Assembly (NCBI RefSeq): GCF_901764995.1
Contig: NZ_CABFKI010000008.1
Location: forward strand, 52,987-116,986
Length of the DNA: 64,000 nucleotides
Direction of reading: 5' to 3'
Origin: Actinobacillus porcinus
GTDB lineage: Bacteria > Pseudomonadota > Gammaproteobacteria > Enterobacterales > Pasteurellaceae
A program made the position numbers and the translations under genes. Each line of letters opens with the position of its first letter. Positions within the stretch are counted from its first letter, which is position 1. Shown here piece by piece: positions 46,923 through 56,976 of the stretch. The notes under the pieces are model-generated. The model had not been told where the DNA came from, made no database searches, and saw only the letters and a program-made list of their open reading frames with translations.

Positions 46923-47135
46923 TTATTTTGTGCTTGGAATGCTGAAACGTTTGTTGAAACGTTCTACACGACCACCGGTATCAACAACACGTTGTTTACC
47001 GGTGTAGAATGGGTGGCAGTTGCCACATACGTCTAAGTTTAAGTCTTTACCTAAAGTAGAACGTGTTTTGATTACGTTACCGCAAGAACAAGTTGCAGTA
47101 ATTTCTTTATATTCTGGGTGAATACCTTGTTTCAT
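46923..47135 (-). CDS. rpmE: 50S ribosomal protein L31 (zinc-binding form)
   Basis: L31 bridges the ribosomal subunits. The 70 residues match E. coli L31. Four cysteines in CSCG near 16 and CGNCHPF near 37-40 form the zinc ribbon of the C+ form. The start [12 protein letters not shown] is the normal N-terminus. The 150 bases upstream hold A/T-rich promoter-like DNA, but I could not assign specific boxes. Confidence 0.97.
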   Translation of the reverse strand: MKQGIHPEYKEITATCSCGNVIKTRSTLGKDLNLDVCGNCHPFYTGKQRVVDTGGRVERFNKRFSIPSTK

Positions 47136-47286
47136 TGGAAAACCTCAAATTGAAGCCGTATCGCTATAAAATCAGCTAAATGCCATCTTACACCATACGA
47201 AGTTAATATTACACCGCGCGTGATTACGCACGGCAAGCGAAATAGGTTGCAAATTATACCGAAAATTTTTCTTTGTTCAAGTGGGT

Positions 47287-48078
<792 letters not shown>

Positions 48079-48137
48079 ATATCCTCCGACAAAGTGCCGA
48101 AATAGTAAACATTTATTTAGGGAATTACAAATAAAAA

Positions 48138-50342
48138 ATGAAATTTATCCGCATCGCCCTTGCCGTACCGCTTATGCGTTGTTTTGATTATCTGTTGCCT
48201 GATGATAAGGCTACGGCGATTGGCGCGCGCGTGCTTGTGCCATTTGGTACACAAAAACGTGTTGGGATTGTGGTGGACTTTCCTGAACAAAGTGATTTGC
48301 CGGCTGAAAAATTGAAGCCGATTATTGACGTATTGGATGAACAATCTGTGTTTAGCGAGCCATTATGGGCGTTATTGCATTGGGCGGCAAATTATTATCA
48401 AGCACCCTTGGGGGACGTGTTGCTTTCCGCGTTGCCGGTGAAATTGCGCAATGGCGAAAGTGCGGTGGAAAAAGCCAAAATTTACTGGAAATTAACCGCA
48501 CTTGGTGAGAAAGCCTTGGTAAATGGCAACTTAAACAAAGCGAAAAAACAGCTTGCCGCGGCAGAAGCCTTAGCAAATATGCCCCTTGAAAAAGGGAATA
48601 ATGAATTTGCGGCGGCCATTTGGTCGGCATTAAAAGAAAAACACTTTGTGGAAGAAGTTGAGCAGCCGGTTCAATCTATTTCTTGGCAAGTTCGTTTGCA
48701 AGGGCAAGAAATCGCAAAAGCGGAAAATCGTTTGACCTTGAATAAACAACAAGCGTTGGTATTAAGTCAGTTACTCTTCCAACAAGGTTTTGGGGCGTTT
48801 TTGCTTGAGGGGGTAACGGGTTCAGGTAAAACAGAAATTTATTTGCAACTGATTGAAGAAACGCTCAAAAAAGGTCAGCAAGTTTTAGTGTTAGTACCTG
48901 AAATTGGCTTAACACCACAAACAGTGCAACGGTTTCGTTCGCGCTTTCATGTGGACATTGATGTGTTACATTCTAATTTGAACGATACACAACGTCTTGA
49001 GGTGTGGCAACGGGCGCGTTCGGGGCAAAGTGCGGTGATAATTGGCACCAGATCGGCGATTTTCACCCCTTTTTCAGCCCTTGGCTTAATTGTGATTGAT
49101 GAAGAACACGATGTTTCGTTTAAACAACAAGATGGCTGGCGTTATCATGCGCGTGATTTAGCGGTGGTGTATGCGAAGCAATTGAACATTCCCATTTTAA
49201 TGGGATCGGCAACGCCAAGTTTAGAGAGCCTTAATAATGTTAAGTTGGGCAAATATCGCCATATCACCCTTTCGCAACGGGCGGGCAATGCGTTGGCTGT
49301 CCAAAGCCAACTGATTGATTTAAAACATCAACATCTGGTGAACGGATTGTCGGGCGCATTGCTGAAAAAAATGGATGAACATTTGCAAAAGGGCAATCAA
49401 GTGCTGTTGTTTCTCAACCGCCGCGGTTTTGCGCCCGTGTTGCTTTGTCACGAGTGCGGTTGGATTTCCACCTGTTCCCATTGTGATAAGCCACTCACCT
49501 ATCATCAACATCAACGCGCCATGCGATGTCATCATTGCGGCACACAAAAAGCCATTCCGCGCCAATGTGGGGAATGTGGTTCAACCCATTTGGTGACAAC
49601 CGGGTTGGGCACTGAGCAACTGGAAGAGACCTTAAAGGCGCGTTTTCCCCAGTACGGTATTACACGTATCGACCGCGATAGCACCGCTCGCAAGGGAAAA
49701 TTAGAGCAACATTTAGCCGATATTCAACAGGGGAAAAGCCAAATTTTGATTGGGACGCAAATGTTGGCAAAAGGGCATCATTTTCCTGATGTGACATTGG
49801 TGGCGTTGATTAATGTGGATAGCAGTTTGTTCAGCGTGGATTTTCGTGCGGAAGAACGATTGGCACAGCTTTATGTGCAAGTGGCCGGGCGCGCGGGGCG
49901 TGCGGAAAAGCAAGGGGAAGTGGTGCTACAAACCCATTACCCCGAACATCCGTTGTTGCAACAATTGCTGACCAACGGCTACCCGGCTTTTGCGCAAGAT
50001 GCTTTGCAAATGCGCCATGCGATGGGCTTACCGCCCTTTAGTGCGCAGGCGTTATTTAAAGCGCAAAGCCGTCAAAGTGCCCATGCGGAAACCTTGCTAA
50101 ATGATATTGCCGCTTATTTTTACCAATGGAAACAGTCGAATAATCAACCGCACTTACAAATTCTTGGCGCAATGCCCGCGCCTTTTGCCAAAAAAGCGGA
50201 TCAATTCCGTTGGCAATTATTATTGCAACATCCCTCTCGGGCGTGGTTACAAAAGGCGTTAACAGATTTCAACGGGCAATGGGAAGCGAAAACGAGCCAA
50301 GTGCGGTTAAATTTGGACGTGGATCCTCTGGATCTTTCCTAG
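48138..50342 (+). CDS. priA: Primosomal replication restart helicase PriA
   Basis: PriA recognises stalled forks and loads the DnaB helicase. The 734 residues hold the N-terminal 3-prime DNA-binding domain and Walker A EGVTGSGKTEIYLQL near 225. The DEEH Walker B is in IVIDEEHDVSFKQQ near 320. The zinc-binding domain has cysteines CHECGWISTCSHC near 435 and CHHCG/CGECG afterwards. The helicase motif VAGRAGRAEKQGEV is near 580. Length matches E. coli PriA (732). The start is 59 bases from the divergent GT25 gene. Confidence 0.97.
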   Translation: MKFIRIALAVPLMRCFDYLLPDDKATAIGARVLVPFGTQKRVGIVVDFPEQSDLPAEKLKPIIDVLDEQSVFSEPLWALLHWAANYYQAPLGDVLLSALPVKLRNGESAVEKAKIYWKLTALGEKALVNGNLNKAKKQLAAAEALANMPLEKGNNEFAAAIWSALKEKHFVEEVEQPVQSISWQVRLQGQEIAKAENRLTLNKQQALVLSQLLFQQGFGAFLLEGVTGSGKTEIYLQLIEETLKKGQQVLVLVPEIGLTPQTVQRFRSRFHVDIDVLHSNLNDTQRLEVWQRARSGQSAVIIGTRSAIFTPFSALGLIVIDEEHDVSFKQQDGWRYHARDLAVVYAKQLNIPILMGSATPSLESLNNVKLGKYRHITLSQRAGNALAVQSQLIDLKHQHLVNGLSGALLKKMDEHLQKGNQVLLFLNRRGFAPVLLCHECGWISTCSHCDKPLTYHQHQRAMRCHHCGTQKAIPRQCGECGSTHLVTTGLGTEQLEETLKARFPQYGITRIDRDSTARKGKLEQHLADIQQGKSQILIGTQMLAKGHHFPDVTLVALINVDSSLFSVDFRAEERLAQLYVQVAGRAGRAEKQGEVVLQTHYPEHPLLQQLLTNGYPAFAQDALQMRHAMGLPPFSAQALFKAQSRQSAHAETLLNDIAAYFYQWKQSNNQPHLQILGAMPAPFAKKADQFRWQLLLQHPSRAWLQKALTDFNGQWEAKTSQVRLNLDVDPLDLS

Positions 50343-50447
50343 CTTTGTAAAGTTAGGTAAAAAAACAGGCTAAGCACTAGCCAGTATTAGGATTATTGAG
50401 TAGAATTACCGCTATTTTTTATAGCAATTCAGTGAGATAGGATTATT

Positions 50448-51323
50448 GTGGCGCAGAGAGATTATGCCGCGCGTGGCGGTTCAAGAAAGAAAAAATCAAA
50501 TGGAATGAGCAAATCGTTATTGTTAATGGTAGCGGCAATTGTCGTGGCGGGATTTGCTTTTGGGCTTTATTTGCTTAAAGAAAAATCACCGGAAGTGGCT
50601 GAAATGCAAGGGGAAGTGCAAGAAAAAGCTAAACCGAAAAGTCAGCTTCCAAGTCGCCCTGAAGAAACTTGGTCTTATATTAAAGAATTAGAAAGCCGAA
50701 CGGTGCCAACAGACAGTACCGCTCTGGCAAAATCCGCTCAGCTCAATGAAAAACAAAAAGAAGAGCTTCGCCGTTTAGAAGAAGCGGAAAAGAAAGCGGC
50801 ATTAGAGAAAGCGTTAAAAGCGGAAGAAGCCGCGAAAGCTGCGGCAGAATCCGCTGCAGCGAAAACTGAATCTGCCCCTAAAAACGAGAGTAACGTTAAT
50901 GACGCGGTGCCAACTGCATCGGAAGAAGCGGCTCTAGCTGCAAAAGCTGCGGAAGAAAAGAAAGTGGCGGAACAACGTAAAAAAGCGGAATTAGCCAAAC
51001 AAGAAGCCGCGAAAAAAGCTGAAGCCTTAAAAGCAGCTGAAAGCGCAAAAGTGGCTGAAGCAACAAAAACGACAGAATCCGCAAAATCAGAAGTTAAATC
51101 ATCCTCTGCCGGAAAATTTGGGCTTCAATGCGGCGCCTTTAATGATCGCGCCAAAGCAGAAGCATTACAGGCAAAATTAGCCATGACGGGATTAAATGCA
51201 CGCATTACCGAAAGCGGTAAGTGGAACCGCGTGTTAGTTGGCCCTATTGGCGACCGCCCTGCCACGGCGAATGTTCAAAAACAAGCCGCTTCCATCGCAA
51301 GTTGCGTGATTATCGGTATGTAA
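50448..51323 (+). CDS. ftsN: Cell division protein FtsN (SPOR domain)
   Basis: FtsN activates septal peptidoglycan synthesis. The 291-residue bitopic protein starts at GTG (MAQRDYAARGGSRKKK), with a membrane segment at about 23-43. A long Ala/Glu/Lys-rich linker follows, and then a C-terminal SPOR domain from about 222 (FGLQCGAFNDRAKAEALQAK). The short cytoplasmic RDYAARGG motif is the region that contacts FtsA in E. coli. FtsN follows PriA in many gammaproteobacteria. No ATG fits better than the GTG, and AGG lies upstream. Confidence 0.94.
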   Translation: MAQRDYAARGGSRKKKSNGMSKSLLLMVAAIVVAGFAFGLYLLKEKSPEVAEMQGEVQEKAKPKSQLPSRPEETWSYIKELESRTVPTDSTALAKSAQLNEKQKEELRRLEEAEKKAALEKALKAEEAAKAAAESAAAKTESAPKNESNVNDAVPTASEEAALAAKAAEEKKVAEQRKKAELAKQEAAKKAEALKAAESAKVAEATKTTESAKSEVKSSSAGKFGLQCGAFNDRAKAEALQAKLAMTGLNARITESGKWNRVLVGPIGDRPATANVQKQAASIASCVIIGM

Positions 51324-51453
51324 TGACGAGGGCTGTTTATGGCGACATAAACAGCCCTTAGTTTTTGGGCTTTTGTACTTTTAGCTTCTATACGCTTTAT
51401 CCATTGCCATAATCACTTCTCGCACGACCTTTTTGTGTTAAATAATCAACTGA

Positions 51454-51471
51454 TGTAAACAAATCTTTACA
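51454..51471. promoter_or_regulatory. Strong TyrR box upstream of tyrP (first copy)
   Basis: TGTAAACAAATCTTTACA is a perfect TGTAAA-N6-TTTACA TyrR box, 97 bases upstream of the first tyrP start. A weaker box (TATCAA-N6-TTTACA, 51473-51490) abuts it. A strong and a weak adjacent box is the arrangement known from E. coli tyrP. Confidence 0.85.
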
Positions 51472-51567
51472 ATATCAAAAATATTTTACATTTTCCTCAT
51501 TTTTTTGTGGAAAAAACGCTTTTTTCTATTACAATCGGGTTGTTCATTTTTATTGACAGGTGTTTAT

Positions 51568-52782
51568 ATGAAAAATAAAACATTAGGAAGTACCTTAATC
51601 GTTGCAGGAACAACGATTGGTGCGGGTATGCTTGCAATGCCGCTGACTTCAGCCGGGATTGGTTTTGGTTTTACCGTGGCGTTATTAGTCGCTTTATGGT
51701 TATTGTTGTGTTTTAGTGCGTTGTTGTTTGTGGAAGTTTATCAAACCGTAGAAAGTGATGCGGGGATTGGGACTTTAGCGGAAAAATATTACGGCACTTT
51801 TGGTCGTATTGTGTCGACCACCGTATTGATCGTTTTCTTATATGCGATTTTGTCCGCTTATGTTTCGGGCGGTAGTTCAATTTTAGCCGGTGTGTTGCCA
51901 ACCATTGTGGATGCGGAAACCACGACCAAAATTGCCGGTGTGATTTTCACGGTGTTTTTTGGTTCCTTTATTGTTATCGGTACAACCAGCGTGGACGTAA
52001 TTAATCGTATTTTGTTTACCACAAAAATCTTGGCGTTTGTGTTGGTATTGTTTTTGCTGTTGCCAAAAGTCTCTATTGATAATTTATTGGAAATGCCGAT
52101 TAACAATGCGTTATTGATTTCGGCAAGCCCTGTGTTTTTCACGGCATTTGGTTTCCACGGTTCAATTCCAAGTTTAAATAAATATTTGGAAGGGAATGTG
52201 AAAGCATTACGCATTTCTATTTTAGTGGGAACTTCTATTCCGCTTATCGCCTATATTTTGTGGCAATTAGCTACTCACGGCGTATTAAGCCAAACGGAAT
52301 TTTTGAAAATCTTAGAACAAGATCCAACCTTAAATGGTTTAGCCGAAGCGGTACGCCAAATTACGGGCAGCACGATGATTAGTGTCGTGGTAAAAATTTT
52401 CTCTGCTTTAGCTTTGGTCACCTCTTTCCTAGGTGTGGCATTGGGTTTATTTGAAGCATTAGAAGATTTGCTCAAACGTGTGAAAATCAATGCAGGGCGT
52501 AAAACATTAGGTTTATTAACCTTTATTCCGCCAATGCTTTTTGCATTCTTCTATCCAAAAGGATTTATTACCGCGTTAGGCTATGCAGGACAAATGTTTG
52601 CTTTCTATGCGATTGTATTACCGATTGCGATGGTTTGGAAATTACGTAGCCAATCACCTGATTTAGCTTATCGTGTGAAAGGCGGCAATGCTTCGCTGAT
52701 TATTGCTTTGGCGATTGGCGTGTTTATTGTGGTTGTGCCGTTCTTAATTGAACAAGGCTGGTTACCGCAGGTTGTGGGTTAA
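51568..52782 (+). CDS. tyrP: Tyrosine-specific transporter TyrP, first copy
   Basis: This 404-residue inner-membrane aromatic amino acid permease of the ArAAP (Mtr/TyrP/TnaB) family has about 11 hydrophobic segments. The N-terminus GSTLIVAGTTIGAGMLAMPL is the family signature, and FHGSIPSLNKYLEGN near 207 is also typical. I start it at 51568, behind ACAGG, not at the upstream in-frame ATG at 51505. It is preceded by TyrR boxes and followed by a second, similar copy 149 bases on. Tyrosine specificity is inferred from similarity and the TyrR site. Confidence 0.9.
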   Translation: MKNKTLGSTLIVAGTTIGAGMLAMPLTSAGIGFGFTVALLVALWLLLCFSALLFVEVYQTVESDAGIGTLAEKYYGTFGRIVSTTVLIVFLYAILSAYVSGGSSILAGVLPTIVDAETTTKIAGVIFTVFFGSFIVIGTTSVDVINRILFTTKILAFVLVLFLLLPKVSIDNLLEMPINNALLISASPVFFTAFGFHGSIPSLNKYLEGNVKALRISILVGTSIPLIAYILWQLATHGVLSQTEFLKILEQDPTLNGLAEAVRQITGSTMISVVVKIFSALALVTSFLGVALGLFEALEDLLKRVKINAGRKTLGLLTFIPPMLFAFFYPKGFITALGYAGQMFAFYAIVLPIAMVWKLRSQSPDLAYRVKGGNASLIIALAIGVFIVVVPFLIEQGWLPQVVG

Positions 52783-52794
52783 TGATTGCGGTTT

Positions 52795-52839
52795 CAAGCG
52801 GTGGAATTTTGGTAAAATTTGCAAAAATTTGACCGCTTG
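52795..52839. repeat. Inverted pair with Actinobacillus-type uptake signal
   Basis: CAAGCGGT (52795-52802) faces ACCGCTTG (52832-52839). The second arm is part of the exact Apl-type signal ACAAGCGGTC (reverse complement at 52831-52840), with TTTGCAAAAATTT between the arms. The neighbouring chromosome uses the AAGTGCGGT type. Confidence 0.75.
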
Positions 52840-52853
52840 TATTGATGAACAAT

Positions 52854-52881
52854 GTAGGGACGCCAAGCGTGGTATCCCTAC
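52854..52881. repeat. Intergenic stem-loop between tyrP copies
   Basis: GTAGGGA (52854-52860) pairs with TCCCTAC (52875-52881) around a 14-nt loop that could pair weakly inside (GCC and GTGG). It could end the first tyrP transcript, although no T tract follows closely. Confidence 0.5.
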
Positions 52882-52931
52882 GATTTTATTGAAAATTCCA
52901 ACCGCACTTTATTGGTTATATAGGAGAAAAA

Positions 52932-54146
52932 ATGAAGAATAAAATTTTAGGTAGTGCTTTAATGATTGCAGGCACCACCATTGGCGCCGGTATGCTTGCG
53001 ATGCCGCTGACTTCAGCCGGTATGGGTTTTGGTATGACTTTGGTATTATTAGTGGGATTATGGCTATTACTCACTTACACAGGCTTGCTCTTTATGGAAG
53101 CCTATCAAACCGCTAAACGACCTGATGTCGGGGTTGCAAGCCTTGCAGAACAATACTTTGGAATGACAGGACGTGTCTTAGCCACCGTAAGTTTGCTTAT
53201 CTTGTTATATGCCTTATTAGCCGCTTATATCACCGGCGGCGGTTCGTTAGTGTCAGGACTACTGCCTGAAGCGGAAGGGGATACCAATCTTAAAATCGGG
53301 ATTTTATTATTTACCTTTATTTTAGGCACATTCGTTGTTGTGGGCATTAAAGGCGTAGATGGTTTAACCCGTTTACTCTTTATCGGTAAAATTATTGCTT
53401 TTGTTTTTGTCTTACTGATGATGTTGCCAAAAGCAAAATTAGAAAATTTAACTGCCGTGCCATTAGATAATTTACTCGTGATTTCAGCCGTGCCGATTTT
53501 CTTCACATCATTTGGTTTCCACGTGATTATGGGCAGTATTAACAGCTATCTTGAAGCGGATATTCGTAAAATTCGTGTCGCGATTTTAATTGGTACCTTG
53601 ATCCCACTTTCAGCCTATTTATTATGGCAATTGGCAACCCACGGTGTATTAAGTCAAAATGAATTTGTTACCTTACTAAACCAAGATCCAACCTTAAACG
53701 GCTTAGTAAAAGCGACAAGCCAAATTACAGGCAGCGCAATCTTAGGCGAAATGGTGCGAATTTTCTCCGCACTTGCGTTAATTACCTCTTTCCTTGGCGT
53801 TGCGATGGGCATTTTTGAAGGGGTTAGCGATTTACTAAAACGAGTAAGATTACCGCACAACCGCTTTATGCTTACGCCATTAACCTTTATTCCGCCACTT
53901 GCCTTTGCTTTATTCTATCCAAACGGCTTTATTGCGGCATTAGGTTACGCCGGTTTACTCTTTGCCTTCTATGGATTGATTTTACCGATCGGCTTAGCGT
54001 GGAGAACGCGTCAGCTACACCCTAACTTGCCTTATCGCGTCGCAGGTGGAAATATCGGCTTAGCCTTAGCTTTGATTATGGGGATTATCATTATTGTTAT
54101 CCCATTCTTAATGCAGGCTGGGGTTTTGCCGAGTGTTGCGGGTTAA
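52932..54146 (+). CDS. tyrP: Tyrosine-specific transporter TyrP, second copy
   Basis: This is a second 404-residue ArAAP-family permease, clearly a paralogue of the preceding gene (same length, N-terminus GTTIGAGMLAMPLTSAGMGF, closely similar throughout). Differences such as FHVIMGSINSYLEADIRK in place of FHGSIPSLNKYLEGN show the copies have diverged, so substrate or affinity may differ. AGGAG lies before the ATG. I see no TyrR box in the 149-base gap ahead of it. The gap contains Apl-type uptake sequence, a stem-loop and one Hin-type signal. Confidence 0.9.
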   Translation: MKNKILGSALMIAGTTIGAGMLAMPLTSAGMGFGMTLVLLVGLWLLLTYTGLLFMEAYQTAKRPDVGVASLAEQYFGMTGRVLATVSLLILLYALLAAYITGGGSLVSGLLPEAEGDTNLKIGILLFTFILGTFVVVGIKGVDGLTRLLFIGKIIAFVFVLLMMLPKAKLENLTAVPLDNLLVISAVPIFFTSFGFHVIMGSINSYLEADIRKIRVAILIGTLIPLSAYLLWQLATHGVLSQNEFVTLLNQDPTLNGLVKATSQITGSAILGEMVRIFSALALITSFLGVAMGIFEGVSDLLKRVRLPHNRFMLTPLTFIPPLAFALFYPNGFIAALGYAGLLFAFYGLILPIGLAWRTRQLHPNLPYRVAGGNIGLALALIMGIIIIVIPFLMQAGVLPSVAG

Positions 54147-54151
54147 TATAA

Positions 54152-54176
54152 AAAAGTCGGGGTTGTCCCGACTTTT
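54152..54176. terminator. Two-way terminator between tyrP and pepD
   Basis: AAAAGTCGGG and CCCGACTTTT form a 10-bp perfect stem with a short loop followed by ATTTTA, between convergent genes. Confidence 0.88.
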
Positions 54177-54192
54177 ATTTTATGCGCGGTAA

Positions 54193-55632
54193 TTAAAGAC
54201 TTGCCAATACGTTAGTCAACAATTGCCAATAGGTTTGCACCGCCGGAATATGAACTTTTTCATCCGGCGAATGTGCGTTGCGAATTGTTGGGCCGATGGA
54301 AACAACGTCTAAATTTGGATAGATTTTTTTCAATAAACCACATTCCAATCCCGCGTGAATCACTTTAATTTCAGGTTCATGACCTAAAATTTCTGTATAG
54401 TGTTTTTTCGTTAGGGTGACAATTTCTGTATTTGGTTGTGGTGCCCAGCCCGGGTAATAACCATAATATTTCACGTTACCCCCACTTTTTTGTAGAAGAT
54501 CGGTTAACTCCGCTTTCACTTCATCGGTACCGCCTTCAATTAACGAACGCAATAAAATGGTACCTTTGATTTCATCATCAACAGTTTTTAACACCCCGAT
54601 ACTTAAAGAGGTTTCCACCACGCCTTCAACGGATTGGCTCATTGCCTGCACGCCGTTTGGTAACGCACTTAAAATATGTGCAATGGTTTGCGTGGTAGGA
54701 ATATCAAAGGTTTCTTCAGGTAAGGCTTGTGCTGTCACAATAATCTCAGCATTCGGATCTTCAGGTAACCCTTGTTGAAGCACGTCTTTGAATTTTTCCA
54801 CCACCATCGTCAATAAGGTAGCGTCATCCAACGCCAACGTTAAAAAGGCTTCGCGTGGAATGGCATTACGCACCGAGCCGCCGCGTATATCCACAATGGC
54901 AAAATCTTCGGTAACATAACGAAGTGCGGTCAAAAATACGCCCAATAATTTAATGGCATTGCCGCGTTGCGTGTGAATATCACACCCTGAGTGACCGCCG
55001 CTTAACCCTTTGATCGCAATGTGAAAACAATGTGGGAATTTATTCGGTTGACGATGAACCGGCAAACTTAAATCTGCGTTTTCACCACCGGCACAGCCAA
55101 TATAAATTTCACCATTTTCTTCTGTGTCCGTGTTGATCATTAAATTGGATTTTAACCAATTGGCACGTAAGCCCAACGCGCCTTCCATTCCCGCTTCTTC
55201 CGTCATTGTGAGCAACACTTCCAGTTCAGGATGGGCAATATCATCGCTATCCAAAACCGCTAAAGCGGAAGCCATACCAATACCATTATCTGCGCCCAAA
55301 GTGGTGCCTGTTGCTGTTACCCATTCGCCTTGAATACGTGGCAAAATCGGATCGGTGAGAAAATCGTGCTGTGTGCTTTCATTGGCTTGCGGCACCATAT
55401 CTAAATGCGCTTGCAAGGCAACAGAAGGGCGATTTTCCATTCCCGGCGTGGCGGGTTTACGAATTAACACATTGCCCACGTCATCACGTTCCACAAAGAA
55501 ACCTTTACTTTTTGCCCAGTTCACAATGAATTCCGCTAAGGCATTTTCGTGATAAGACGGATGTGGAATGGCACAAATTTGATCAAACCAATGCCATAAT
55601 TGGGCAGGTTGTAATGATTGAATTGCTGACAT
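54193..55632 (-). CDS. pepD: Aminoacyl-histidine dipeptidase PepD
   Basis: PepD is a cytosolic zinc dipeptidase of the M20C family that cleaves carnosine-like Xaa-His and other dipeptides. The 479 residues match E. coli PepD (485). Metal-site motifs are visible: LQAHLDMVPQ near 75-82, TLGADNGIGMASALAVLDSD near 110-120, LTMTEEAGMEGALGL near 145, and IHAGLECGLL near 425-435. A TTAAGGAGAATTC ribosome region precedes the ATG. It appears to be a single-gene unit. Confidence 0.96.
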   Translation of the reverse strand: MSAIQSLQPAQLWHWFDQICAIPHPSYHENALAEFIVNWAKSKGFFVERDDVGNVLIRKPATPGMENRPSVALQAHLDMVPQANESTQHDFLTDPILPRIQGEWVTATGTTLGADNGIGMASALAVLDSDDIAHPELEVLLTMTEEAGMEGALGLRANWLKSNLMINTDTEENGEIYIGCAGGENADLSLPVHRQPNKFPHCFHIAIKGLSGGHSGCDIHTQRGNAIKLLGVFLTALRYVTEDFAIVDIRGGSVRNAIPREAFLTLALDDATLLTMVVEKFKDVLQQGLPEDPNAEIIVTAQALPEETFDIPTTQTIAHILSALPNGVQAMSQSVEGVVETSLSIGVLKTVDDEIKGTILLRSLIEGGTDEVKAELTDLLQKSGGNVKYYGYYPGWAPQPNTEIVTLTKKHYTEILGHEPEIKVIHAGLECGLLKKIYPNLDVVSIGPTIRNAHSPDEKVHIPAVQTYWQLLTNVLASL

Positions 55633-55753
55633 AATGAATTCTCCTTAAAAAATATTGATTTTTTTACCGCACTTTTCTTAAAAGAATAGCATAAAAACGC
55701 GTTTCGGGTTATCCTTAGCCAATTTTTTTAAACCAATTAAAAGGGAAACAATT

Positions 55754-56212
55754 ATGAGCGAAAAATATATTGTCACTTGGGATATGTTCCAAATGCATTC
55801 ACGTAAACTTGCAGAGCGTTTATTGCCGGCATCACAATGGAAAGGCATTATCGCGGTAAGTCGTGGTGGTTTATTCCCGGCAGCAGTATTATCGCGCGAA
55901 TTAGGCATTCGTCACGTTGAAACCGTGTGTATCGCGAGCTACGATCATGATCAACAAGGCGAATTACGTGTATTACATGCCGCAGACACTGATGGCGAAG
56001 GGTTTATTGTTGTGGATGACTTGGTGGATACAGGCAACACAGCCAGAGAAATCCGTAAAATGTATCCAAAAGCAAAATTTGTCACCGTGTTTGCTAAACC
56101 AGCCGGTGCAGAGCTTGTGGATGATTATGTGGTCGATATTCCACAAAATACTTGGATTGAGCAACCTTGGGATTTAGGTTTAACTTTCGTTCCGCCGATT
56201 GCGCGTAAATAA
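55754..56212 (+). CDS. gpt: Xanthine-guanine phosphoribosyltransferase
   Basis: Gpt salvages guanine, xanthine and hypoxanthine with PRPP. The 152 residues equal E. coli Gpt. The PRPP-binding loop is [19 protein letters not shown] near 88-100, and the N-terminal [20 protein letters not shown] is also typical. An AAAGGGA ribosome site lies upstream. A hairpin terminator directly follows, and modB starts 53 bases after the stop. Confidence 0.97.
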   Translation: MSEKYIVTWDMFQMHSRKLAERLLPASQWKGIIAVSRGGLFPAAVLSRELGIRHVETVCIASYDHDQQGELRVLHAADTDGEGFIVVDDLVDTGNTAREIRKMYPKAKFVTVFAKPAGAELVDDYVVDIPQNTWIEQPWDLGLTFVPPIARK

Positions 56213-56221
56213 AACACCCCA

Positions 56222-56250
56222 AAACACGAGATTTTCTCGTGTTTTTTTGG
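56222..56250 (+). terminator. Terminator of gpt
   Basis: AAACACGAGA (56222-56231) and TCTCGTGTTT (56235-56244) form a 10-bp perfect stem with a 3-nt loop, followed by TTTT. Its T run ends about 18 bases before the modB start. Confidence 0.88.
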
Positions 56251-56265
56251 CGAGATTTTCATTAT

Positions 56266-56973
56266 ATGCTTGAATATATTACCCTATCCAATACGGAACT
56301 CAGCGCCATTTATTTAAGCCTAAAAGTGGCGTTTTGGGCGATTGTTTGTAGCTTGCCTTTTGCCATTGCTATAGCCTGGTTACTGGCGCGCCGTGATTTT
56401 TGGGGTAAATCTATTTTAAATAGCCTTATTCATTTACCCCTTGTGTTACCACCTGTGGTCATTGGCTATCTTTTGTTAGTGGCAATGGGACGCAATGGGC
56501 TAATTGGCAAATATTTGCTGGATTGGTTTGGCTTTAGTTTTGCCTTTAGTTGGCACGGCGCGGCACTGGCATCCGCGGTGGTCACCTTTCCACTGATGGT
56601 ACGTTCAATCCGTCTTGCCATTGAATGCGTGGACATCAAGTTGGAACAAGCGGCTCGAACCCTTGGGGCTTCGCCATTCCGCACCTTTTTTACCGTTACG
56701 CTACCCCTTTCCAGCACGGGGATTTTGGCCGGCGTGATTTTAGGTTTTGCTCGTTCGCTGGGTGAATTTGGCGCAACGATCACCTTTGCGTCAAATATCC
56801 CCGATGTCACACGCACCATTCCCCTTGCCATGTATTCTTTTATCGAAACGCCAGGGGCGGAAGGTGCGGCGGCGCGTTTATGTATTATTGCCATCATTAT
56901 TTCCTTAATTTCGCTGCTGATTTCCGAATGGTTAGCCAAAGGTGCGCAGCAAAATCTCAATCACAAGGGATAA
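56266..56973 (+). CDS. modB: Molybdate ABC transporter permease ModB
   Basis: ModB is the inner-membrane permease for molybdate. From the ATG at 56266 it has 235 residues, with five to six membrane segments and the EAA-loop motif EQAARTLGASPFRTFFTVTLPLS near 130-150. LPLVLPPVVIGYLLL and ARSLGEFGATITFASNIP are classic ModB sequence. The ribosome site is weak. No modA (binding protein) precedes it: the gene sits right behind the gpt terminator. modC follows after 3 bases, so the pair is cotranscribed. Confidence 0.93.
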   Translation: MLEYITLSNTELSAIYLSLKVAFWAIVCSLPFAIAIAWLLARRDFWGKSILNSLIHLPLVLPPVVIGYLLLVAMGRNGLIGKYLLDWFGFSFAFSWHGAALASAVVTFPLMVRSIRLAIECVDIKLEQAARTLGASPFRTFFTVTLPLSSTGILAGVILGFARSLGEFGATITFASNIPDVTRTIPLAMYSFIETPGAEGAAARLCIIAIIISLISLLISEWLAKGAQQNLNHKG

Positions 56974-56976
56974 CCC

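Noticed and set aside
52748..52942. 64-codon open frame between the tyrP copies
   Set aside because: It overlaps both tyrP genes and is composed of intergenic repeat sequence, with no ribosome site or recognisable product.
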